NCBI GenBank assembly: GCA_016842085.1
Contig: JAEVEX010000066.1
Location: 1 to 64,000 of the forward strand
From: Candidatus Thermoflexus tengchongensis
GTDB taxonomy: Bacteria; Chloroflexota; Anaerolineae; Thermoflexales; Thermoflexaceae
Direction: 5' to 3'
Length of the DNA: 64,000 nt
A program made the translations under genes and the position numbers. Of this stretch, positions 15,531-23,244 are shown in pieces (the stretch's first letter is position 1; each line of letters opens with the position of its first letter). The notes under the pieces were generated by a model that was not told the origin of the DNA, did no database searches, and worked only from the letters and a program-made list of their open reading frames with translations.

Positions 15531-16727
15531 TCAGTCGCTTTCAAGGGCTTCCCTCAGCGCCTGATGGAGGGCTGGCAGGTTCGCCCGGGGAAGGGGAGCC
15601 TGGGCGTAATCCGGGCGACCGCCCCCTCCTTCCCGGCCCAGCTGGCGGAGGATGCGCCGCAGAACTTCCCGGGCATCCACGGGAACTCCCGGGCCGCAGG
15701 CGACGATCAGAAGTCCGTCCGCGCCCCCGGAGGCCAGGATGACCAGGCGGGGACGTCCTTCGCTCAGCCGTCGGGCCAGCCGGGGGAGGAGACCTGAGGG
15801 CAGCTGGGGCCACAGATGCACAAGGATCTCCCCGAAGGGAGCCGGCTGAACCCTCTGCTCAAGGCTGGGGAGGGCGAGATCCAGATAGAGCTCTTGAAGC
15901 GTTCCCAGCGCCTTGCGGGTTTCTTTCAGCTCCGCCTGCAGCGTTCGAATGGCCTCCGGCAGCATGGCCTCGCCCACGCTGAGGGAGCCCGCAGATTCCA
16001 GAAGGAGGCGATGCTTCCTCCGGTAATCTCGCAGCGCCCGCCAGCCGCAGAGAAAGCTCACCCGGGTTTCATCTCCCCGCCGTTCCAGCTTCACGATTTT
16101 GATGGGCCCCACCTCCCCTGTGCGCCGCACATGGGTTCCCCCGCATGCGCTTCGATCGAAATCCGCCACTTCGACGATCCGGATCCGGCCTTCCCTTTTC
16201 GAGGGGCGACGCAAGCCCAGCCCCTCCGCTTCCTCCGCTTCCACAAACCGGGTCCGCACCTCCCGGTTCTCCATGACCACCCGGTTGGCCAGCTCTTCCA
16301 CGGCTTCCATCGCCTCGGGGGGGAATCCGACATGATCCAGATCAATGGTGACCAGCTCCTCCCCCAGGTGGAAGGATACCGTTTGTGCCCCGGTGATCTG
16401 CAGGAACGCCTGGGAGAGGATGTGCTGGCCGGTGTGCTGCTGCATATGGTCGAAACGCCGTTCCCAGTCGATGCGACCCTCCACCTCCCGTGCCTCCAGT
16501 GGGCGAGCCAGGACGTGAAGGATGGCCCCATCGGCTTCCCGCTCGACCACCTCCAGCACCGGGATCCCATTCAGGGTCCCCCGATCACAGGGCTGCCCTC
16601 CGCCGGTCGGGTAAAATGCCGTCCGATCCAGGATGACGGCCGGCTGACCGTTATGCGCTGTGAATGCAATCACGGTGGCGGTGAATTGTTGCATGTGGGG
16701 GTCCAGCCAGTAGAGCCGTTCGGTCAT
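15531..16727 (-). CDS. Alanyl-tRNA editing protein (AlaX-L type) with DHHA1 domain
   Basis: The 398-residue product is the editing half of alanyl-tRNA synthetase without the synthetase core. It has ILDRTAFYPTGGGQPCD (about 35-50), the zinc motif HTGQH (about 100-104) and SACGGTHVRRTGEVG (about 195-210). A DHHA1-like C-terminus of about 130 residues follows (LVILASGGADGLLIVACGPG, GREGGGGRPDYAQA). It would hydrolyse Ser- or Gly-tRNA(Ala). ATG 16727 has GGAGG upstream; a longer frame to 17060 runs into the next gene and is not supported. Confidence 0.88.
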   Translation of the reverse strand: MTERLYWLDPHMQQFTATVIAFTAHNGQPAVILDRTAFYPTGGGQPCDRGTLNGIPVLEVVEREADGAILHVLARPLEAREVEGRIDWERRFDHMQQHTGQHILSQAFLQITGAQTVSFHLGEELVTIDLDHVGFPPEAMEAVEELANRVVMENREVRTRFVEAEEAEGLGLRRPSKREGRIRIVEVADFDRSACGGTHVRRTGEVGPIKIVKLERRGDETRVSFLCGWRALRDYRRKHRLLLESAGSLSVGEAMLPEAIRTLQAELKETRKALGTLQELYLDLALPSLEQRVQPAPFGEILVHLWPQLPSGLLPRLARRLSEGRPRLVILASGGADGLLIVACGPGVPVDAREVLRRILRQLGREGGGGRPDYAQAPLPRANLPALHQALREALESD

Positions 16728-16874
16728 TGGAGGAGCCTCCGCCTTCCAGCTTAACCTGTCTTGAGGATGGCTTTTCGGGGGCCTTACGCCGCCCGGCTTC
16801 CGTTCGTCGAAAGCGCAACCCGCGTTTGCATTATACTGAATCCAGCAGGATGATCCCTCAAGCCTGAGGCATCC

Positions 16875-17231
16875 ATGTCCCATCATCCTCTGGAGGACGC
16901 GGAGGTGATCGACCTGATCACCCGGGGTCGACGAACCGGGCGGCCCCATCGGGTGGAGTTGTGGTTTGTTTATCGGGATGGAGCGGTTTACCTGATGGCC
17001 CACGCTCGAGCCCATGGGCGGGGGACGGACTGGTATCAGAACTTGCGGGCGGACCCCCATGTGGTGATCGAGGCGGAGGGAGGACGCTGGGAAGGGATCG
17101 CGGAACTGTTACCGCCGGAATGGCTTCCCGCAGTAACCGACTGGTTCCGTGAGAAATACGGGGCGGCTACGGTTCGCCACTGGTATGAGGGCACCCCTCG
17201 CCTGCCGGTGCGGGTGCGGCTGCAGCCGTGA
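16875..17231 (+). CDS. Nitroreductase/deazaflavin-dependent oxidoreductase-like (split beta-barrel) protein
   Basis: The 118-residue product has the compact flavin/F420-binding barrel pattern: VIDLITRGRRTGRPHRVELWFV (about 11-32), AHGRGTDWYQNLRADPHVVIEA (about 46-67). Tight length and the TGRPxRVELW motif fit the DUF385/PNPOx-like group. The cofactor could be F420 or FMN, and the substrate is unknown. It is divergent from the AlaX-like gene; the shared 147-base gap contains a TATACT at about 16834-16839. Confidence 0.72.
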   Translation: MSHHPLEDAEVIDLITRGRRTGRPHRVELWFVYRDGAVYLMAHARAHGRGTDWYQNLRADPHVVIEAEGGRWEGIAELLPPEWLPAVTDWFREKYGAATVRHWYEGTPRLPVRVRLQP

Positions 17232-17317
17232 AGGGCTCGCATGGCCCGCTCCTCCCGGGCAGGCCGAGGGGTTTCTCTGGGGGCTTTTGGGGCCGGCCTG
17301 ACTCCGGAGGACATCTT

Positions 17318-17344
17318 TTCCCATGGCCCTTCGGGCCATGGGAA
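17318..17344 (+). terminator. Perfect hairpin downstream of the oxidoreductase-like gene
   Basis: TTCCCATGGCCC and GGGCCATGGGAA form a perfect 12-bp stem around TTC. No T-run follows, so termination is only likely, not certain. It lies about 90 bases after the stop and about 95 bases before recG. Confidence 0.5.
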
Positions 17345-17438
17345 GGGGATATACCGCCTTCCCAATCTGAGCCCGGCTGCGCAAGCTCCGTCGTAAAGTT
17401 GAGAGCCAGTTCCACTCTATGTGGGAAGAGGGAGTGCG

Positions 17439-19991
17439 ATGGCTTCGCCCTTCACACAGCTTCAGAAGATCCTAAAGCATGAGATCCAGGACGGCTACCG
17501 GAACCGGATTGTGATCGGAGGGATCGGCCGGTTCGCGGATCACTGGTATCGCCAGGCCCGTGCTTCCCTAAGGGAACATGATCCGGATCTCCTCCTCCTC
17601 CTGGAGGCGATCTATGCGGATCTCCGGCGATATGAGGCGGCGGGTATCGAGGAACGCCGGCTGTTAATCGAAGGGATCGAGGCCCGGATTCAGGAGGCTT
17701 TGCGGCGCGAACGGGAGCTTCGAGCCTCCCCACCGGGGCTGGCCGCGAAAGGCGAACCGGCCGCGCCTCCGTCTTCAGAACCCCTGCCGGCTTCCCCTGT
17801 GGAGAAACCCCAGGAGGCACCGGCGAGGCCTGCACCGCCTTCCCGGCCGGAGCGAACCGCGCCCGCCCGCCCGCGTTCGCGAGGAGCCCCTCCGGTTCCC
17901 CCCAGGCTGGCGGCGAAGGTGGAGGCCCTGGGGCTGGACGCGCCGGTTCACCTGATCCATGGGGTGGGCCGTGAGCGGGCGCAGCGCCTGGCGCGCCTGG
18001 GGGTGCAGACCATCCGGGATCTGCTGTATCTGCTTCCCCGCCGGTATGTGGATTTCCGGGCCCTGAAGCCCATCCATCGCCTCCGGATTGGGGAAGAGGT
18101 GACCGTGATCGGCGAGGTGATGGATATCGGGAGCAAGCAGACCGGGAATGGACTCACGGTCATCAAGGCGCTGCTCACCGATGGCTCCGGCGTCATCGAG
18201 TGCACATGGTTCAACCAGCCCTATCTGCTGGATCGCATCAAGCCCGGCCAGTTCATCGTGGTGAGCGGGCGGGTCGATGAATTCCTCGGCCGTCCGGTGT
18301 TTCGTTCCCCGGAGTGGGAGCCCGCCGACCGGGAGCTGTTGCATACCGCTCGCATCGTTCCCATTTATCCGCTCACGGAAGGCCTGACCCAGCGCCTGAT
18401 GCGGTCGATCCTGAAGCGGGTGGTGGACTACTGGGCGGATCGGGTGGAGGATCCGATACCTGCCTGGATCCGCGAGGCTTATGGTTTCCCGGATCTTCCC
18501 ACCGCCTTGAAGCAGGTTCATTTCCCGGAGGACTGGGAGCCGCTGGAGAAGGCGCGCCGGCGGCTGGCCTTCGATGAGGTGTTCTATCTGCAAATCGGCC
18601 TGCTGGAAGTCCGCCGGCGATGGCGCAGCGTCCCGGGGCGGGCGCTGGTCTTCAACGAGGCGGCCCTCGAACGGGCGGTGGAGGCGCTTCCCTTCACCCT
18701 CACCGGGGCCCAGCGTCGGGCCCTGGATCAGATCCTGACCGACATCCGGTCTGGAGTGCCGATGAACCGTCTGCTTCAGGGCGAGGTGGGTTCCGGGAAG
18801 ACGGTGGTGGCCGCTCTGGCCGCCTACGCGGTGTTCCTGGCGGGTGCCCAGAGCGCGATCATGGCTCCCACGGAGATCCTGGCGGAACAGCATTACCGGA
18901 CGCTGATCGCCCTGGCGGAGCGCTGGGCAGGCGCCGGGCTCCCCACCCCCACCATCCGTCTGCTCACCTCGGGGGTGAGCGGAGCGGAGCGGGCTCAGGT
19001 TTATGGAGAGCTGGCGGAAGGGATGTGCCATCTGGTGGTGGGGACCCATGCCCTGATCCAGGAGGAGGTGGCGTTCCAGGACCTGGCGTTCGTGGTCATC
19101 GATGAGCAGCAGCGCTTTGGGGTGTTGCAGCGGGCGGCCTTACGGGGCAAGGGTTACAATCCGCATGTGCTGGTGATGACCGCCACGCCGATCCCTCGCA
19201 CCCTGGCCCTCACCCTTTACGGCGACCTGGATCTCTCGGTCCTGGATGAAATGCCGCCAGGCCGACGGCCGGTGCTGACCCGCTGGTTGATGCCGGAGGA
19301 ACGGGAACGGGCTTATGCCTTTATCCGCCGGCAGGTCGAGCAGGGCCGCCAGGCGTATATCATTTGTCCCCTGGTGGAGGGCTCCGATAAAATCGAGGCG
19401 AAGGCTGCCGTGGAGGAATACGAGCGATTGCAGCGGGAAGTCTTCCCCGATCTCCGGCTGGGCCTGATCCACGGGCGGATGAAGTCCGAGGAGAAAGAGG
19501 CGATCATGAACGCCTTCGCCCGTGGGGAGATCCAGATCCTCGTGGCGACGCCGGTGGTGGAGGTGGGCGTGGATGTGCCCAATGCCACGGTGATCCTGAT
19601 CGAAGGGGCGGATCGGTTCGGGCTGGCTCAGCTCCATCAATTCCGGGGCCGGGTCGGGCGGAGCAGCTATCAATCCTATTGTCTGCTGCTGGCGGAATCT
19701 CCCTCCGAGAGCGCCATTGAACGCCTCCGGGCCATCGAAACGATTTACGATGGCTTCCAGCTGGCCCAGAAAGACCTGGAGATGCGGGGGCCTGGCGATT
19801 TCCTGGGCACGCGCCAGAGCGGGTTCCCGGAGATGCGCCTGGCTGATCTGACCGATCTGCGCCTTCTGGAGATCGCCCGCGAGGCGGCCGAGCGCCTGGC
19901 CGGGCGGGATCCTGAGCTGCAGGCTCCGGAGCACCGCCGCCTGGCGGAAGCCGTGTCGCGCTTCTGGCGGGGGCCTGTGGAGCCCAGTTAA
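17439..19991 (+). CDS. recG: ATP-dependent DNA helicase RecG
   Basis: The 850-residue product rescues stalled forks and resolves branched DNA. Residues 1-90 are an extra helical domain; 90-150 a Pro/Ala/Arg-rich linker; 155-200 a helix-hairpin-like part (HLIHGVGRERAQRLARLGV). The wedge OB domain lies at about 205-300. The helicase core has GEVGSGKT (about 448), MAPTEILAEQH, VIDEQQRFGV (about 555), MTATPIPRTLALT, and QFRGRVGRSSYQSYC. The box II motif is DEQQ where most RecG proteins have DEQH. ATG 17439 is used. The product is longer than the typical RecG of about 690 residues because of the N-terminal extension. Confidence 0.95.
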   Translation: MASPFTQLQKILKHEIQDGYRNRIVIGGIGRFADHWYRQARASLREHDPDLLLLLEAIYADLRRYEAAGIEERRLLIEGIEARIQEALRRERELRASPPGLAAKGEPAAPPSSEPLPASPVEKPQEAPARPAPPSRPERTAPARPRSRGAPPVPPRLAAKVEALGLDAPVHLIHGVGRERAQRLARLGVQTIRDLLYLLPRRYVDFRALKPIHRLRIGEEVTVIGEVMDIGSKQTGNGLTVIKALLTDGSGVIECTWFNQPYLLDRIKPGQFIVVSGRVDEFLGRPVFRSPEWEPADRELLHTARIVPIYPLTEGLTQRLMRSILKRVVDYWADRVEDPIPAWIREAYGFPDLPTALKQVHFPEDWEPLEKARRRLAFDEVFYLQIGLLEVRRRWRSVPGRALVFNEAALERAVEALPFTLTGAQRRALDQILTDIRSGVPMNRLLQGEVGSGKTVVAALAAYAVFLAGAQSAIMAPTEILAEQHYRTLIALAERWAGAGLPTPTIRLLTSGVSGAERAQVYGELAEGMCHLVVGTHALIQEEVAFQDLAFVVIDEQQRFGVLQRAALRGKGYNPHVLVMTATPIPRTLALTLYGDLDLSVLDEMPPGRRPVLTRWLMPEERERAYAFIRRQVEQGRQAYIICPLVEGSDKIEAKAAVEEYERLQREVFPDLRLGLIHGRMKSEEKEAIMNAFARGEIQILVATPVVEVGVDVPNATVILIEGADRFGLAQLHQFRGRVGRSSYQSYCLLLAESPSESAIERLRAIETIYDGFQLAQKDLEMRGPGDFLGTRQSGFPEMRLADLTDLRLLEIAREAAERLAGRDPELQAPEHRRLAEAVSRFWRGPVEPS

Positions 19992-20082
19992 CATTGCAAC
20001 TGTAGTTGCGGTTAGATCCCTGGAAAAGCTTGGGGCGGGATCTGGTTCCAAAGCATGCCAGGCCTGCCCACGGGAGCTGGAG

Positions 20083-20601
20083 ATGACCCGAGCACTGTAT
20101 CCCGCATCTTTCGACCCGATCCATTACGGGCACATCGATATCGCCACCCGGGCGGCGGCGATCTTCGATGAGCTGGTGGTGGGTGTCTACGATCGCCCCA
20201 GCAAGAGCCTGCTCTTCTCCCTGGAGGAACGTCTGGCCCTGGTGCGGGAGGCCCTGCAGCATCTCCCTAACGTCACGGTCACCTCCTACAGCGGCCTGAC
20301 GGTCGATTTCGCCCGGCGGATCGGAGCGCGGGTGATCGTGCGGGGGCTTCGGGTGATCTCGGATTTCGAGCTGGAGCTCCAGATGGCGCTGACCAACAAG
20401 CAGCTGGCCCCGGAGATCGAGGTGGTGTGTCTGATGACCAGCCGGGACTACGCCTTCATCAGCTCCAGCATCGTTCGCGAGATCGCCCTGCTGGGCGGGG
20501 ATGTTTCGGCCATGGTCCCGCCTCACGTCGCCCGCGCCCTGGCGGCGAAGGCGGCCGAACGCGCCGGGGAGATGGTGCCCATCATCTCCATCCGTGAGTG
20601 A
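20083..20601 (+). CDS. coaD: Phosphopantetheine adenylyltransferase
   Basis: The 172-residue product catalyses the fourth step of coenzyme A synthesis. It has the nucleotidyltransferase motif SFDPIHYGHIDIATRAA (about 9-25), GLTVDFARRIGARVIVRGLR (about 70-89) and the ISSSIVREIA motif (about 126-135). Length is normal. It follows recG by 91 bases. The common rsmD partner is missing, and a coiled-coil protein gene follows 274 bases later. That gap (20602-20875) shows no gene I can support. Confidence 0.95.
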   Translation: MTRALYPASFDPIHYGHIDIATRAAAIFDELVVGVYDRPSKSLLFSLEERLALVREALQHLPNVTVTSYSGLTVDFARRIGARVIVRGLRVISDFELELQMALTNKQLAPEIEVVCLMTSRDYAFISSSIVREIALLGGDVSAMVPPHVARALAAKAAERAGEMVPIISIRE

Positions 20602-20875
20602 CCAGTGTGGGCGTTGCGCGATGGACCTTCTCCGGAGGGATCCTGGAGCCGGGCCTGCCCCTGAGCATACCTGGGGGGCATCCCGTCGCTTTTCGCGCGC
20701 CCTCTAAGAGGATGACACGCCGGCCTGTGGATTCTCGCCCGGTCTACGGCAGGATGTGGGGCGTGGAGCCTGGTCTGGCAGCCCGGGGCTCCGCCCGGCG
20801 TGGCTCCGGGGAAGCCGAAAAAGAAACCCGGGATCCGTGCGGTGGATCCCCGCTGAAGTCCAGGGGAGGTCGGGC

Positions 20876-21352
20876 ATGGACATCCTGCATCTGATCGATC
20901 AACTGGAGCAGCTGGTCCTCCGCAGCCGTCCTCTTCCCTTCTTGAGATGGGTGGTGATCGAAGAGCGACGGCTTCTGGACCTGATCGATCAGATGCGGGT
21001 GACCATCCCGCAGGAGATCAAGCAGGCCCGACGGATCGCTCAGGAGCGGGAACGGATCATCGCTCAGGCGAAGGAGGAGGCCGAGCGCATCGTCGCGCTG
21101 GCTCAGGAGCAGGCCAGCGAACTCATCGCGCAGCACCAGGTTGTTCAGGCGGCCGAGCAACGGGCCGCCGTGATCATCGAGCGGGCACAGCGCGAGGCGG
21201 AACGCCTGAAGGCGGATGCGGATGACTACGCGCTGACCCGGCTTCTGGAACTGGAGGAAACCCTCTCCCGGCTGCTTCAGATCGTCCGCAACGGAATCGA
21301 GAAGCTCCAGAATGAGCGTGCGGATGAACCTCCTCAATCCCCGCAAGCCTGA
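20876..21352 (+). CDS. Coiled-coil protein resembling F0 subunit b/DivIVA-like proteins
   Basis: The 158-residue product begins with a short helical part (MDILHLIDQLEQLV). From about residue 35 to 145 it is one continuous charged heptad-type helix (EIKQARRIAQERERIIAQAK, EEAERIVALAQEQASELIAQ). No membrane segment is visible, so it is not itself a b subunit. Similar proteins are often found next to coaD in Chloroflexota and Firmicutes; their function is unknown. Its last 41 bases overlap the start of the XTP pyrophosphatase gene, suggesting coupled translation. Confidence 0.75.
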   Translation: MDILHLIDQLEQLVLRSRPLPFLRWVVIEERRLLDLIDQMRVTIPQEIKQARRIAQERERIIAQAKEEAERIVALAQEQASELIAQHQVVQAAEQRAAVIIERAQREAERLKADADDYALTRLLELEETLSRLLQIVRNGIEKLQNERADEPPQSPQA

Positions 21353-21965
21353 ACGGTTGCTCCTGATTGCCACCCACAATCCCGGGAAACGCCGGGAGCT
21401 GACCGCTCTCCTGTCCGATCTCCCGCTGAAACTGGTGGATCTCCTCGACGTCGGGATCGCTGAAGCGGCCATGGAACCCTATGAGCGCCTGGAGGACAAT
21501 GCTCGCTGGAAGGCGACGTTCTACGCGGAGCGCAGCGGGCTGTGGACCCTGGCGGACGACTCGGGGCTGGAGATCGATGCCCTGGGAGGCGCGCCGGGCG
21601 TTCACTCCGCCCGGTTCGCCGGGCCCGAGGCGGACGACCGGGCTCGCATTCAGAAGGTCCTCGAGCTCATGGCGAGCGTCCCCTGGCCCCAGCGGACGGC
21701 GCGGTTTCGCTGCGTGATCGCCCTGGCCCGGCCCGGGGAGCCGCCGGTGCTGGTGGAGGGGCGGCTGGAGGGCTACATCGCATGGGAGCCCCGGGGGACC
21801 TATGGGTTCGGTTACGATCCGATTTTCTACATCCCGGAGCTCGGGAAAACGATAGCGGAGCTTCCCCCCGCCATGAAGAACCAGATCAGCCACCGGGCTC
21901 GCGCGGCCTGGAAGGCCCGGGAGATCCTGAGGCAATGGCTGGCCGGGGAGGCGGTGGAAAAGTAG
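21312..21965 (+). CDS. rdgB: XTP/dITP diphosphatase (RdgB/HAM1 family)
   Basis: The 217-residue product removes non-canonical purine triphosphates. It contains IATHNPGKRREL (about 19-30), LADDSGLEIDALGGAPGVHSARFAG (about 77-101), GFGYDPIF (about 167-174) and KNQISHRARA (about 190-199). ATG 21312 overlaps the coiled-coil gene; an ATG at 21324 is an alternative. The next gene begins 24 bases downstream. Confidence 0.93.
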   Translation: MSVRMNLLNPRKPERLLLIATHNPGKRRELTALLSDLPLKLVDLLDVGIAEAAMEPYERLEDNARWKATFYAERSGLWTLADDSGLEIDALGGAPGVHSARFAGPEADDRARIQKVLELMASVPWPQRTARFRCVIALARPGEPPVLVEGRLEGYIAWEPRGTYGFGYDPIFYIPELGKTIAELPPAMKNQISHRARAAWKAREILRQWLAGEAVEK

Positions 21966-21989
21966 GCTTATAACGGGAGGGGAAAGCGG

Positions 21990-22811
21990 ATGCGACGGGC
22001 TCTGCTGGCGGCTTTTGGTGGGGTCACGGTTTACCATGTGATGGCGGTTTCCTGGGGATGGCCTAATCCCTTCTGGCTGATGCCGTTGAACACACTGCTC
22101 CAGTGGGGGTTCGCCCTGGCCCATGCCCTTCCCACCCTGGGGCGAGCCCGCGCGCTGCTCCTGCTCGGCCTGACTTTCGGCATCAGCCTGGGGATGGAGG
22201 CCCTGGGCGTAGCCACGGGGTGGATCTATGGCCCCTATGTTTACACCGGACGCCTGGGGCCGCTCCTGCTGGGTGTTCCGGTCCTCATCCCCTTCGCCTG
22301 GTTCATGATGGCCTACCCGGCCCTGATCCTGGCATGTCAGGTTCTGGACGAATCGCCGATCGCGCCTCGACGCCGGTGGGGCGTGGCCGTTCTCGCCGCG
22401 ATGTGGATGACCGCCTGGGATCTGGCGATGGATCCCGCGATGACCCGCCTGGGTTTCTGGATATGGAAAACCCGGGGGCCCTATTTCGGCGTCCCGCTTC
22501 AGAATTTCGTGGGCTGGATGCTCACGATGCTGCTGATCTACGGGGCTTATCTATGGATCTCCAGCCGCTGGATGGCCCCGAACCCTTCCCGGGCAGGAGC
22601 GCCGCCGGTGGAAGCCGTTCTGGCTTATGCGATGGCCGGAGCGGCCTTTGTTCTGAATCCGCTCCTGAATCCCCGGGTGGATCCCATGGCTCAGGCCCTC
22701 GGCCTGATCGCTTTCTTCACCATGGGGCCGCCGGTTCTGATCGCCCTGTTGCGCACAGGGAGAGAGGGAACCATCGGTGAGCCGCAAGCCGCCCTGGAGA
22801 GGTTTCGATGA
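21990..22811 (+). CDS. Carotenoid biosynthesis membrane protein, CruF/DUF422 family
   Basis: The 273-residue product has 7-8 membrane helices. Family motifs are FGISLGMEALGVATGWIYGPYVYT (about 54-77), GVPVLIPFAWFMMAYPA (about 85-101), AMWMTAWDLAMDPAM (about 130-144) and GPYFGVPLQNFVGWM (about 160-174). CruF relatives hydrate the 1',2' end of acyclic or monocyclic carotenoids. No other carotenoid gene is in the window. GGAGGGGAAAGCGG precedes the ATG. Confidence 0.82.
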   Translation: MRRALLAAFGGVTVYHVMAVSWGWPNPFWLMPLNTLLQWGFALAHALPTLGRARALLLLGLTFGISLGMEALGVATGWIYGPYVYTGRLGPLLLGVPVLIPFAWFMMAYPALILACQVLDESPIAPRRRWGVAVLAAMWMTAWDLAMDPAMTRLGFWIWKTRGPYFGVPLQNFVGWMLTMLLIYGAYLWISSRWMAPNPSRAGAPPVEAVLAYAMAGAAFVLNPLLNPRVDPMAQALGLIAFFTMGPPVLIALLRTGREGTIGEPQAALERFR

Positions 22812-22837
22812 CCTGGGGCATCTGCGTGGGTTATAAT
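22808..22837 (+). promoter_or_regulatory. Candidate promoter inside the end of the CruF-like gene
   Basis: A perfect TATAAT (22832-22837) lies 18 bases after ATGACC (22808-22813, four of six matches to TTGACA) and 40 bases before the next ATG at 22877. Confidence 0.4.
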
Positions 22838-22876
22838 CAGTATCAGGCGGGAACTGCGAGAGGGGGCCCTGGCCCC

Positions 22877-23188
22877 ATGGGAACATCCGAGCCGGTGGTT
22901 GAACTTCGATTCGCATGGCGATCGGTCCAGGGGTCGTATGTGACGGCGCGCTTTCAGGCAGTGGTCGAAGGGGAGGACCCGGTCATGCGCCAGTTCTTCT
23001 GCCGTCTGGTGACATTGCTGGAGGTGCAGATCCCGGAGGGCCTGGAAGATCCGTTGCTGACGGAAGAGCGTTTGCGCGCCCTGGAAGGGAAGCGGGTGAA
23101 AGTCCCCGAAGAGGCCCTGCACGGACGGACGCTTCCTTTGAAGCGTGAAACCCTGACCGGCGGCTTGCGGATCCCATATTTCAGGTGA
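22877..23188 (+). CDS. Hypothetical protein, 103 residues
   Basis: I do not recognise the family. The protein has no signal or membrane helix. It opens with VVELRFAWRSVQGSYVTARF, which could be a beta-sheet pair, then MRQFFCRLVTLLEVQIPEGL and a lysine/arginine-rich tail. ATG 22877 is used; the frame is open further upstream but a candidate promoter lies between. It sits between the CruF-like gene and P5C dehydrogenase on the same strand. Codon usage matches its neighbours. Confidence 0.6.
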   Translation: MGTSEPVVELRFAWRSVQGSYVTARFQAVVEGEDPVMRQFFCRLVTLLEVQIPEGLEDPLLTEERLRALEGKRVKVPEEALHGRTLPLKRETLTGGLRIPYFR

Positions 23189-23244
23189 TGCGGTTCATCA
23201 TCCCGTAAAAACGGCGAAGTACCAGACGCTTCGGGAGGTTCGGC

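Noticed and set aside
20598-20894. A possible gene between coaD and the coiled-coil protein.
   Set aside because: The frame has no recognisable domain and no good ribosome site, and its composition is Arg/Gly-rich as expected for noncoding GC-rich DNA.
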